NCBI RefSeq assembly: GCF_036391795.1
Contig: NZ_DASVZH010000083.1
Coordinates: 1 to 50,561 of the forward strand
Length of the DNA stretch: 50,561 bases
Direction of reading: 5' to 3'
Source: Oryzihumus sp036391795
GTDB taxonomy: Bacteria > Actinomycetota > Actinomycetes > Actinomycetales > Dermatophilaceae
Below the pieces are notes generated by a model. The model was not told where the DNA came from, did not search any database, and saw nothing but the letters and a program-made list of their open reading frames with translations. Made by a program: the position numbers and the translations under genes. Position 1 is the stretch's first letter. Each line of letters starts with the position of its first letter. This document shows, piece by piece, positions 38,495 through 46,825 of this stretch.

Positions 38495-41200
38495 TCAGTG
38501 CACGTCGAGCGCGGCCGTGGCCACGGTGTGGTCCGGCGCCTTCACCGAGAGGGTGTGGTCGCCGAGCGTCGTGTCGGCCGGGATGGTCACCTTCACCAGG
38601 GCGTTGCCGCCGGCGTCGGTGGTCACGGTGCCGAGCGCGCGGATGCCGTCGAGCCGGATCCGCTGCAGCGTGAGCGGGTCGAAGCCGCGCAGGTGCATGA
38701 GGACCTGCTTGCCCGGCTGGACCCGCGGCGGCGAGAGCTGGAGCGTGCCGCTGCTGACCGGGTCGACGTGGGCCACCGGACGGAGCCGCACCACCTGCGG
38801 GTCGTGGTCGGAGGCCTGGTCGGCGAACTCGGAGTTGACGTGGATGACGTCGTACTCCACCGCGCCCGGCGCTGACAGCACCGTCGAGGTGAAGATGTGG
38901 TCGAGCACCTGCGAGACGCCGTTGTAGTTGTAGGTGTAGCGCTCGTTGGCCGGCAGCGTGTTGATGAGGTCGGTCAGCGTCGCGCCGTCGTCGGTGAGCG
39001 TCCTCGCCGCCGGGGAGAACTGGTAGTCGTTGAAGTCACCGGCCAGGACGACGTTGGCCCTGGGGTCGACGGCCAGCACCTGCTTGACGAACGCGTTGAC
39101 CGCCGTGGCCTGCGCGGTGCGCTGCTGCTCGGAGCTGCGCGTCGGCGGCTGGTAGCGGCCGTCGGCGTTCTGGTCGCCGCCCTTGGAGTTGAAGTGGTTG
39201 GCGACGACGATGACCTTCCTGCCCTGGAAGACGAACTCGCCCGCCAGCGGCTTGCGGCTGTCCTCCCACGCCTGGTTCGACGGGTCGACCCGGCCCGGCG
39301 AGACGGTCAGCGCCGCGGTGCCGTCGCTGTCCTCCTGGACGCCCACCGCCGTGGTCGAGTCACCGCCGGGCCGCTGCACGAAGGTGACCCGGTTGGGGTT
39401 GTAGAGGAAGGCCACGCGGATGTTGCCGCCCGGCTGGCCACCGTCCTGGTCGTTGACCGGGTCGATCTCGGCCCACTGGTATGCCGGTCCGCCGGCCGCG
39501 CTGATCGCCGCGGTGAGCTTGGTGAGGGTCTGGTCGGCGGCGACCGTGCCGTCGTCCGTGGCACCGCTGTTGTCCTGGATCTCCTCCAGGCTCACCACGT
39601 CCGGCGAGGCGAGGTTGGTGACCACGCCGGCGCCGAGGCGCTGGTACTTCGCGTCGGAGTCCCCGGGTGCGAGGTTCTCCACGTTGTAGGTCGCCACCGC
39701 GAGCTGGTCGGCGGCCTGCGGGGTGGCCAGGTTGCCGGTCAGGTGGTTGTCCTGCCATGCGCCGGTGGCCGTCGCGGCGATCGCGTAGCCGCCGAAGGTG
39801 GACCAGTCCACCGGGCCGGTGGTGGCGCCCGTGAGCACGTCGCCGACGTTGGCGGCGGGGACGACGCCGTTGACCGGGGTCACCAGGAGCCGACCAGAGG
39901 GCAGGTTGTAGCTGTCCACGTAGGTGCCACCGCGGTACGTCGCGTTCTGCGCCGGCTTGGTGGTCACGTAGATCTCGCCGTACTGCTGCTTGCCGGGGCC
40001 GACGACGCGGGCGTCGTCCACCTCCACCCGCATGCCCTCGTGGGCCTCCCAGAACTCCAGGGCGGAGTGGGCCGGGTCGACCGGGCTGATCGCCTCGACG
40101 TCGCCGCCGGCGACCTGCGGGGCGTAGGTATCGGGCACCGTCGACGGGGTCAGCTGCAGCGGCTCCGGCAGGGCGTTGCCCTTGCTCACCACGGTCACGG
40201 TGGTCGGGGTGATCTCGGTGGTGGACAGGCTCGAGGTGGTCGAGACGGTCTCCCCGGAGGAGAGCGGGTAGTAGTCGGTGACCGAACCGCTCACGAGGAC
40301 CGCGTCACCGACCGAGACGCCGCCCTTGGAGCTGAAGACGAAGACACCGGAGGACGCCGACGGGCGGGTGACGTCCGGCTGGGCCTCCTGGATCCAGTAG
40401 CCGGCGCTCCTGCCGGTGCGCACCGCGGTCACCACGCCGGCGACCTTGTTGACGCTCTGGCCCTTGAGCGGGGAGATGAACCCGTCGCCCTGGACGTCCT
40501 GGATCGTCGTCGTGCCCGGGACGCACTCCTGGGGCGTCGGGACGGCGGTGCAGTCCGGCCCGGTCGGTGCCGAGCCGTTGGAGGCCTTGGGCGTCGGCGC
40601 GGCAACGGTGAAGTCGGCGCCGTTGTTGCCGGTGTTGACGACCGGGTTGTTCTTGCGCTGGGCCGAGGTGGAGTTGCTCGTGGCCGGAGTGGGGGTGCCG
40701 CCGGCGGCGTCGTTGGCCCCGCCGAAGCCGACGAAGTCCACCACGCCCGCGGCGGTGGAGCAGGTCGCGCCACAGGAGAGGGTGGTGGTGCTGTTGACCA
40801 GCGCCAACTTCCCCGCGGTGGAGGACATGGCGATCGTCCCGGTGACGTCAGGGGTGGGCAGCGCGGCGCCGGTGGTGCCGCCGGCCTCGCCGACGAGGTA
40901 TCGCGCCCCCGCGGCGATCGTGCCGGTCAGGGCCGTCTTGCCCGACCACGTGGTGCCGCCGGCCGAGGAGTACTGCACCGACCAGCCGGAGAGGTCCACC
41001 GGCGCGGAGCCGGTGTTGACGAGCTCGATGAAGTCGTTGGTGTAGGGCGCGCCGGAGTTGCCGCCGCCGCCGTAGACCTCGTTGATGATGACGCTTGCGC
41101 CGGGGTCGACCGCGTGGGCGGCCGGCGCCAGGCTCAGGCCGGCGACGAGGAGGGTGCCTGTGGCCGCCACCGCCCCCGTCACTGTGCGCAGGAAAGGCAT
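38495..41200 (-). CDS. Secreted ExeM/NucH-type endonuclease with lamin-tail domain
   Basis: 901 residues. Signal peptide (about 1-31, ending APAAHA), then a lamin-tail domain (about 35-165: VIINEVYGGGGNSGAPYTNDFIELVN), a YhcR-type OB fold (about 235-330: VVTAVRTGRSAGYWIQE) and an endonuclease/exonuclease/phosphatase domain (about 505-820). The last has TYNVENL, VSLEEIQD, VVANHFNSKGG, LAGDFNDYQ and SDHDP. A C-terminal Ig-like domain ends the protein; no sorting signal is seen, so it should be released. Probable role: scavenging extracellular DNA. ATG 41200 is preceded by AGGAG. Confidence 0.92.
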   Translation of the reverse strand: MPFLRTVTGAVAATGTLLVAGLSLAPAAHAVDPGASVIINEVYGGGGNSGAPYTNDFIELVNTGSAPVDLSGWSVQYSSAGGTTWSGKTALTGTIAAGARYLVGEAGGTTGAALPTPDVTGTIAMSSTAGKLALVNSTTTLSCGATCSTAAGVVDFVGFGGANDAAGGTPTPATSNSTSAQRKNNPVVNTGNNGADFTVAAPTPKASNGSAPTGPDCTAVPTPQECVPGTTTIQDVQGDGFISPLKGQSVNKVAGVVTAVRTGRSAGYWIQEAQPDVTRPSASSGVFVFSSKGGVSVGDAVLVSGSVTDYYPLSSGETVSTTSSLSTTEITPTTVTVVSKGNALPEPLQLTPSTVPDTYAPQVAGGDVEAISPVDPAHSALEFWEAHEGMRVEVDDARVVGPGKQQYGEIYVTTKPAQNATYRGGTYVDSYNLPSGRLLVTPVNGVVPAANVGDVLTGATTGPVDWSTFGGYAIAATATGAWQDNHLTGNLATPQAADQLAVATYNVENLAPGDSDAKYQRLGAGVVTNLASPDVVSLEEIQDNSGATDDGTVAADQTLTKLTAAISAAGGPAYQWAEIDPVNDQDGGQPGGNIRVAFLYNPNRVTFVQRPGGDSTTAVGVQEDSDGTAALTVSPGRVDPSNQAWEDSRKPLAGEFVFQGRKVIVVANHFNSKGGDQNADGRYQPPTRSSEQQRTAQATAVNAFVKQVLAVDPRANVVLAGDFNDYQFSPAARTLTDDGATLTDLINTLPANERYTYNYNGVSQVLDHIFTSTVLSAPGAVEYDVIHVNSEFADQASDHDPQVVRLRPVAHVDPVSSGTLQLSPPRVQPGKQVLMHLRGFDPLTLQRIRLDGIRALGTVTTDAGGNALVKVTIPADTTLGDHTLSVKAPDHTVATAALDVH

Positions 41201-41259
41201 GGTGCTCCTGTGGTGTCGCAGAAGGTGGCTCACGCCCGGATGTGGTCGCGAGCGAGCAC

Positions 41260-41265
41260 AACCTA
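41260..41265 (-). promoter_or_regulatory. Candidate -10 box for the secreted nuclease
   Basis: TAGGTT on the minus strand, 59 bases before ATG 41200. The -35 position holds a direct-repeat stretch GGCTCACACAA/GGCACACAGCG rather than TTGACA, which could be an activator site. Confidence 0.4.
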
Positions 41266-41383
41266 GGCGTCCGCTGTGTGCCTTGTGTGAGCCTTTGCCG
41301 ACAAATGGGAAGAACTTGGCCCGGCACCCTCTGCCGTTCACCCCGGCCGGTGCGACGCCGGGCCGGCCACCCGGCATACACGA

Positions 41384-41420
41384 CAGCGGCCCCCGCCCCG
41401 GTGAGGGGCGAGGGCCGCTG
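41384..41420 (-). terminator. Hairpin terminator of aspS
   Basis: A 16-base stem (41384-41399 with 41405-41420) with one mismatch, CAGCGGCCC outer part, starting 12 bases after the aspS stop on the minus strand. No T tract follows; the next bases include a CGGCATAC octamer. Confidence 0.75.
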
Positions 41421-41432
41421 CTGATGCTGGGG

Positions 41433-43223
41433 TCAGGCCTCGGGCTGCTCGCGCGGCTCGGGCGTGGAGTCGACGCCGGCCTCCTTGCGCTGCGCATCGG
41501 TGATCGGCGCGGGCGCGTCGGTCAGCGGGTCGACGCCGCCACCGGACTTGGGGAAGGCGATGACCTCGCGGATCGAGTCGGCGCCGGCGAGCAGGGCGAC
41601 GATGCGGTCCCAGCCGAACGCGATGCCGCCGTGCGGCGGTGCGCCGAAGGCGAAGGCGTCGAGCAGGAAGCCGAACTTCTCCTGCGCCTCCGCCTGCGAC
41701 AGGCCCATGACCTTGAAGACGCGCTCCTGGATGTCACGACGGTGGATACGGATCGAGCCGCCGCCGATCTCGTGGCCGTTGCAGACGATGTCGTAGGCGT
41801 AGGCCAGCGCCGGGCCGGGGTCGGTGTCGAAGGTGTCCATGAACTCGGCCTTGGGCGAGGTGAACGCGTGGTGCACCGCGGTCCAGGCGCCCGAGCCGAC
41901 GGCGACGTCGCCGCTGGCGGTGGCGTCCTCGGCCGGCTCGAACAGCGGGGCGTCGACGACCCACAGGAAGGACCACGCCGACTCGTCGATCAGGCCGCAG
42001 CGACGGCCGATCTCAAGGCGGGCGGCGCCGAGCAGGGCGCGGGAGTGCTTCGGGGCGCCCGCGGCGAAGAAGATGCAGTCGCCCTTGTCCGCACCGACGA
42101 AGTCGGCCAGGCCGGCGCGCTCGGCGTCGGTGAGGTTCTTGGCGACCGGGCCGCCGAGCTCGCCGTCGTCACCGACGAGGACGTAGGCCAGGCCCTTGGC
42201 CCCGCGCTGCTTGGCCCACTCCTGCCAGGCGTCGAGCTGCTTGCGCGGCTGCGACGCGCCGCCGGGCATGACCACGGCACCGACGTAGGGGGCCTGGAAC
42301 ACGCGGAAGGTGGTGTCCTTGAAGAACTCCGTGCACTCCACGAGCTCGTTGCCGAAGCGCATGTCGGGCTTGTCGGAGCCGAAGCGCGCCATCGCCTCGT
42401 GGTAGGTCAGGCGCGGCAGCGGACCCTGGACCTCGTGGCCGACGAGCGCCCACAGGGACTTCAGGATCGCCTCGCCGAGCTCGATCACGTCGTCCTGCTC
42501 GACGAAGCTCATCTCGATGTCGAGCTGGGTGAACTCCGGCTGGCGGTCGGCGCGGAAGTCCTCGTCGCGGTAGCAGCGCGCGATCTGGTAGTAGCGCTCC
42601 ATCCCGGCGACCATGAGCAGCTGCTTGAACAGCTGGGGGCTCTGCGGCAGGGCGTACCAGCTGCCCGGCTGCAGGCGGGCAGGCACGAGGAAGTCACGGG
42701 CACCCTCGGGGGTGGACCGGGTCAGCGTCGGGGTCTCGATCTCGACGAAGTCGCGCTCGGCCAGCACCGCGCGGGCGGCCTGGTTGACCTTGCTGCGCAG
42801 GCGCAGGGCGGCACCCGGGCCGGGGCGGCGCAGGTCGAGGTAGCGGTGCTTGAGCCGCGCCTCCTCGCCCACGGTGACGCGCTCGTCGATCTGGAACGGC
42901 AGGGGCGCCGACTCGCTGAGCACCTCGACGGTGGAGGCGACGACCTCGATCTCGCCGGTGGGCAGGTCGGGGTTGGCGTTGCCCTCGGGACGGGGGCGGA
43001 CCTCACCGGTCACCTTGACGACGAACTCGTTGCGCAGGTGGTGGGCCTCCGCCTCGGCCAGGACCTCGTCCCGCACGACCACCTGCGAGACGCCGGACGC
43101 GTCGCGCAGATCGAGGAACGCCACGCCGCCGTGATCGCGCCGACGGGCGACCCAGCCCGTGAGCGTGACGGTCTGACCGGCGTGGTCGGCACGCAGGGTG
43201 CCGGCCTCGTGACTGCGAAGCAC
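41433..43223 (-). CDS. aspS: Aspartyl-tRNA synthetase, bacterial type
   Basis: 596 residues. N-terminal OB-fold anticodon domain (VTLTGWVARRRDHGGVAFLDLRD), class II core with TPEGARDFLVP, ARCYRDEDFRADRQPEFTQLDIEMSF (motif 2), a GAD insertion domain, and motif 3 GIAFGWDRIVALLAG. GTG 43223 (VLRSHEAGTLRA) is chosen because AAGGAC lies 7 bases upstream and the family normally starts there. Whether it also charges tRNA-Asn cannot be read here. Confidence 0.97.
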   Translation of the reverse strand: MLRSHEAGTLRADHAGQTVTLTGWVARRRDHGGVAFLDLRDASGVSQVVVRDEVLAEAEAHHLRNEFVVKVTGEVRPRPEGNANPDLPTGEIEVVASTVEVLSESAPLPFQIDERVTVGEEARLKHRYLDLRRPGPGAALRLRSKVNQAARAVLAERDFVEIETPTLTRSTPEGARDFLVPARLQPGSWYALPQSPQLFKQLLMVAGMERYYQIARCYRDEDFRADRQPEFTQLDIEMSFVEQDDVIELGEAILKSLWALVGHEVQGPLPRLTYHEAMARFGSDKPDMRFGNELVECTEFFKDTTFRVFQAPYVGAVVMPGGASQPRKQLDAWQEWAKQRGAKGLAYVLVGDDGELGGPVAKNLTDAERAGLADFVGADKGDCIFFAAGAPKHSRALLGAARLEIGRRCGLIDESAWSFLWVVDAPLFEPAEDATASGDVAVGSGAWTAVHHAFTSPKAEFMDTFDTDPGPALAYAYDIVCNGHEIGGGSIRIHRRDIQERVFKVMGLSQAEAQEKFGFLLDAFAFGAPPHGGIAFGWDRIVALLAGADSIREVIAFPKSGGGVDPLTDAPAPITDAQRKEAGVDSTPEPREQPEA

Positions 43224-43546
43224 GGTGATGTCCTTAGCTGGAGGGTGTGCGGGATGTCCGCCCATCCTACGGACTTCGGGGCCGCCACCCCGAACCGGTT
43301 ATCCGCCCTTGACCACGCCGAGCAGGCGCTTCGGCGCCTGCCCGCGCCCGGGGCCGGTGACCACCTCGGACTGCGCGGCCTGACCAGCCGCAGCGACTGG
43401 GGCGGCCCGCACGGCCCGCATGGGCCTGCGAGGGCGTCCGCTTCACACGGCCGCCCTCGGGGTCGCGAACCTTGACGCCACTCCCGGGAAACGAGAGGCC
43501 TTGTCCACCGATTCGAACACCTGTACTATATGAACAGGGGGTTTGC
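43224..43546. other. Intergenic region between divergent aspS and DUF222/HNH genes
   Basis: 323 bases without a convincing gene. It must carry the aspS promoter (none clear by eye) near 43224-43300. The last 46 bases hold a -35/-10 pair and a LexA-like box for the HNH gene. The middle is very GC-rich with short inverted repeats such as GGCCCGCATGGGCC and no coding signal I trust. Confidence 0.6.
43501..43529 (+). promoter_or_regulatory. Promoter with overlapping LexA-like (SOS) box
   Basis: -35 TTGTCC (43501-43506), a 17-base spacer and -10 TACTAT (43524-43529). TCGAAC-ACCT-GTACTA (43513-43528) matches the actinobacterial LexA box TCGAAC-N4-GTTCGA at 10 of 12 positions and covers the -10 box, where a repressor would block transcription. 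Confidence 0.65.
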
Positions 43547-44989
43547 ATGGACGGTCTGGAGACTGCGCTCGACATCGAGCTCGCGCAGGTGTGTGGCGGG
43601 TTGAACCAGCTGCATGCCCGGCTGGTGACTCTGGTCGCCGGCGCGCTCACCAGCGAGCGCTGGGCCGGTGACTGCGTGCGGTCCCCCGAGCACTGGCTGG
43701 TCCTGCGCGCTGGACTGTCCCCGTCCCGGGCGCGCGAAGTCGTCAGCCTGGCCCGGCGCGAGGGCGAGCTGCCGACGGTGATGGACACGTTCACCCGCGG
43801 ACAGCTCTCGCTCGACCAGGTGGCGACGGTGGCCCGGCACGCCCCGGCTGCGATGGAGGCCTCGGTGACCGAGCTGGCGGTCAACGCCACGGTGCCCCAG
43901 CTGCGGCGCACGCTGTCCCGTTACGCCTTCGCCGACGCCGCCCCCGCGACTGACCACTCAGTTGACGGCGCTGCCGCCAGGGAAGGCGACGGCGACGGCA
44001 CCGGCGACGCCGAGACCCCGGGCCCGGCGGTCGCCCCCACGCCGGAACGCCGCGTCGAGGAGCCGGCCCACCTCGCGATGGGTTACGACGCCGACGGCCG
44101 GTTCACGCTGCGGCTCTCGGCCCCTCCCGACCTCGGCGCCCTGGTGGAGGCCGCCCTGACGGAGGCCCACGACGCGCTGTTCCACGCCGGGCACCCTGAG
44201 GTCACCTGGGCCACGGCCCTGGCCGAGGTCTGCGAGCGCTCCCGTGCCAACCCTCCCTCGCCCGGACGGCGCGATGCGTTCCGGGTGCTGGTCCACCTCG
44301 ACACCAACGGCGGCTGGCTCAACGGCCGGCCCGCGCTCCCGCTGCATCTGGTCGACAAGCTCACCTGCGACGGCGCCCTGCGCCCGCTTTGGGAGACCGA
44401 GGGGCACCCGGTCAACGTCGGCCGCGCCCTGCGCATCGTCCCCGACCGCACCCGGCGCCTGGTCGAAGATCGCGACCGCGGGTGCCGATTCCCCGGGTGC
44501 GCCGCGACCACCGTTTTCGAGGTCCACCACGTCATCCACTGGGCCGACGGCGGCCCGACCGACACCACTAACCTGGTCAGCCTCTGCCCGCACCACCACG
44601 ACCGCCACCACGCGGGCGACTTCGACATCCGAGGCGACGCCGACCGGACTGACGGGCTGACCTTCACCGACCGGTGGGGCCATCCGATCCGCCCGGCGCC
44701 CGCCTACCGGCCACCGCCTCCCGGCCTCTCACCGGATCCGGGCACACCAGCCTTCGCGGACCCGCCAGGTTCGAGCCACTCACCGCATCCCGGGAGCCCG
44801 CCCGATCCGGGCAGCCCACCAGAGCCGGGCAGCCAGGGAGAGATGGGCAGCCCAGTGCGTGCCGACGAACGCGACGTCGTGACCGGGCACGCCGGGGTGT
44901 CGACCGCCCGGCCCTACGACGGGCCCACTGGCGAGATCCTGCACAGCAAGTGGGTCACCTTCACCGAGTCCGCACCCATCCCGGCCTGA
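43547..44989 (+). CDS. DUF222 domain HNH endonuclease (13E12-repeat family)
   Basis: 480 residues. N-terminal DUF222 domain (about 10-330) with RLVTLVAGALTSERW and ARREGELP. The C-terminal HNH nuclease (about 305-360) reads CRFPGCAATTVFEVHH, then HWADGGPTDTTNLVSLCPHHH with zinc-type cysteines and the catalytic histidines. A Pro/Gly/Ser-rich disordered tail (PGSPPDPGSPPEPGSQ) follows. ATG 43547 has AGGGGG about 5 bases upstream. The family is abundant in actinobacteria; its biological role is unsettled, but several mycobacterial members are LexA-regulated. Confidence 0.88.
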   Translation: MDGLETALDIELAQVCGGLNQLHARLVTLVAGALTSERWAGDCVRSPEHWLVLRAGLSPSRAREVVSLARREGELPTVMDTFTRGQLSLDQVATVARHAPAAMEASVTELAVNATVPQLRRTLSRYAFADAAPATDHSVDGAAAREGDGDGTGDAETPGPAVAPTPERRVEEPAHLAMGYDADGRFTLRLSAPPDLGALVEAALTEAHDALFHAGHPEVTWATALAEVCERSRANPPSPGRRDAFRVLVHLDTNGGWLNGRPALPLHLVDKLTCDGALRPLWETEGHPVNVGRALRIVPDRTRRLVEDRDRGCRFPGCAATTVFEVHHVIHWADGGPTDTTNLVSLCPHHHDRHHAGDFDIRGDADRTDGLTFTDRWGHPIRPAPAYRPPPPGLSPDPGTPAFADPPGSSHSPHPGSPPDPGSPPEPGSQGEMGSPVRADERDVVTGHAGVSTARPYDGPTGEILHSKWVTFTESAPIPA

Positions 44990-45117
44990 CTCTGACCTGT
45001 GCCGACCGCGGTGAGGCTCTGGTGAGCCGTCGACAGCTCAGCCGTCCGAGCCCGTGGACCGGGCGGGGTCGGTCGCCTAGGGGAGCCAGTCGCCCCGGCG
45101 GGTCAACCGTCGGGCGG

Positions 45118-45591
45118 TCAGTCCGCGACGTCGCCGTCGACGTAGACCCACCGACCACCGCGGCGCACGAACCGGCTGCGCTCATGGAGCACGCCCCGCT
45201 CGCGGCCGTGCCGCCACGACGCCCGGAACTCCACCTCGCCCTGGTCGTCGTCAGGACCCCCAGCACGGGTATCCAGGACCTCGAGCCCCGTCCACGTCAG
45301 GTCCGGGTCCAGCGCCAGGTCACCCGGCCGGTGGGCCGGGTGCCAGGTCCGCGCGAGGTAGTCGCCCGCGCCCACGGCGAATGCGGCGTACCGCGAGCGC
45401 ATCAGTTCCTCGGCAGTGAGCGCCATGCGCTCCCCGTCATGCAGCGGCTGGCAGCACACGGCATACGTCGCGCCACTCCCGCAGGGGCAGGGGCGACCGG
45501 ACGCCCCGCCACGTCCCTCCCCGGCACCGACGAACCCGCCATCGGCAGAGGAGCCAAACCCGAGGGCGCCAGAACCGACGACGCCACTCAT
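45118..45591 (-). CDS. YchJ family SEC-C motif protein
   Basis: 157 residues. After a Gly-rich N terminus of about 32 residues comes the zinc-binding SEC-C motif CPCGSGATYAVCCQPLHDG, then the YchJ middle domain (MRSRYAAFAVGAGDYLARTWHP) with RASWRHG and FVRRGGRWVYVDGD. Function unknown; the NTF2-like fold may bind protein partners. ATG 45591 has GGGAGG upstream. It is divergent from the riboswitch-terC unit and convergent with the HNH gene; the 44990-45117 gap has no clear terminator. Confidence 0.88.
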   Translation of the reverse strand: MSGVVGSGALGFGSSADGGFVGAGEGRGGASGRPCPCGSGATYAVCCQPLHDGERMALTAEELMRSRYAAFAVGAGDYLARTWHPAHRPGDLALDPDLTWTGLEVLDTRAGGPDDDQGEVEFRASWRHGRERGVLHERSRFVRRGGRWVYVDGDVAD

Positions 45592-45616
45592 GACCGACCT
45601 CCCTGCGCCCGCACCC

Positions 45617-45646
45617 TTGACATGCGAAATCCAATTCGTTGATAGT
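45617..45646 (+). promoter_or_regulatory. Housekeeping promoter for the terC riboswitch transcript
   Basis: Consensus -35 TTGACA (45617-45622), 18-base spacer and -10 GATAGT (45641-45646). Transcription would start near 45652-45655, immediately before the riboswitch fold. Confidence 0.75.
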
Positions 45647-45654
45647 GATGAGAA

Positions 45655-45786
45655 CGGATGGGGAGTATCCCCCTGAGCGTCGTCGTCAGGACGGGTCGGT
45701 CAATGCCGGCCCCGGCGCCGCTGGTCCCGACCACATGTGGTCGCGTCGACCGGGAAAGACCTCCGTGAATCCTCGATTCACTGGAG
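45655..45786 (+). ncRNA. yybP-ykoY manganese riboswitch with translational switch
   Basis: The leader carries GGGGAGUA (45660-45667), CGUCGUCAG (45680-45688) and AAAGACCUCC (45755-45764), the conserved parts of yybP-ykoY aptamers, with internal hairpins including CGACCACATGTGGTCG (45728-45743). In the aptamer form GGAG (45662-45665) and GGAU (45656-45659) pair with CUCC (45761-45764) and AUCC (45769-45772). In the other form CUCC-GUGAAUC (45761-45771) pairs with GAUUCAC-U-GGAG (45775-45786), hiding the terC Shine-Dalgarno GGAG. Ligand binding should therefore switch translation on. Position before terC fits known Mn2+ control. Confidence 0.8.
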
Positions 45787-45792
45787 TCTGTC

Positions 45793-46719
45793 ATGGTCGT
45801 CCCCCCTTGGGCGTGGCTCGTGGTCCTGACGGTCATCGTCGCCATGCTGGTCATCGACCTCCTGGCACATCGCAAGGACCACGTCATCTCCGCACGCGAG
45901 GCGGCAACCTGGTCCGCGGTCTGGGTAGGACTGGGCCTGCTCTTCGGCGGCGTCGTCTGGGCCACCCTGGGTGCGCAGGCAGGTAGCGAGTACCTCGCCG
46001 GCTACCTCATCGAGAAGAGCCTGGCGGTCGACAACGTCTTCATCTTCGCGCTGATCTTCGGCTACTTCGCGGTCCCCCGCGAGCTGCAGCACCGTGTCCT
46101 CTTCTACGGGGTCGTCGGCGCCCTGGTGATGCGCGCCGGCTTCATCGCCGGCGGTGCGGCACTGCTTGATCGCTTCCACTGGTTGCTCTACGTCTTCGGC
46201 GCCTTCCTCGTCTTCACGGGGTGGCGCATGTATCGACACCGTCATGCCGAGTTCGACCCGAGCGGCAACCCGGTCCTGCGGCTGGTGCGGCGGGTCGTGC
46301 CGAGCACCAGCGAGTACGACGGGAGGCGGTTCTGGGTGCGCCGCGGTGGGCGACTGCTGGCCACCCCGCTGTTCACCGTCCTGGTGTTCGTCGAGGTCAC
46401 CGACATCATCTTCGCTGTCGACTCGATCCCGGCGATCTTCGCCGTCACCCAGTCACCCTTCCTCGTCTTCACCAGCAACGCATTCGCGATCCTCGGGCTG
46501 CGCGCCCTGTACTTCCTGCTGGCCGAGCTCATGCACCGGTTCGTGTACCTGAAGACCGGACTCGCCGCGGTCCTGGTATTCGTCGGCGTCAAGATGCTGG
46601 TCATCGACCTGTGGAAGGTGCCGGTCGCTCTCTCCCTGGCCGTCATTGCGGCCTGTGTGGGCGTGGCCGTCGTCGCCAGCCTTCGCGCCACCCGGGAACC
46701 GGCGAGGCCGACGTCATGA
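45793..46719 (+). CDS. TerC/Alx family integral membrane protein, probable Mn2+ exporter
   Basis: 308 residues with about eight or nine transmembrane helices. Two acidic family motifs in membrane segments are clear: LAGYLIEKSLAVDNVFIFALIF and LVFVEVTDIIFAVDSIPAIFA, proposed metal-binding sites. TerC/Alx proteins relate to tellurite resistance and manganese efflux. Here the Mn-type riboswitch directly upstream argues for manganese. ATG 45793 has GGAG 6 bases upstream. The baeRF-like gene follows after 106 bases. Confidence 0.9.
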   Translation: MVVPPWAWLVVLTVIVAMLVIDLLAHRKDHVISAREAATWSAVWVGLGLLFGGVVWATLGAQAGSEYLAGYLIEKSLAVDNVFIFALIFGYFAVPRELQHRVLFYGVVGALVMRAGFIAGGAALLDRFHWLLYVFGAFLVFTGWRMYRHRHAEFDPSGNPVLRLVRRVVPSTSEYDGRRFWVRRGGRLLATPLFTVLVFVEVTDIIFAVDSIPAIFAVTQSPFLVFTSNAFAILGLRALYFLLAELMHRFVYLKTGLAAVLVFVGVKMLVIDLWKVPVALSLAVIAACVGVAVVASLRATREPARPTS

Positions 46720-46825
46720 CTTCCCGCGCTCCGACCCTCGTGAACGCACACGCCCAAACGCAGCCTGCACCATCTGCACCACCGCACCCCTCCTTCCCAG
46801 CCCGCGACTGAAGGGACCACTCCCG

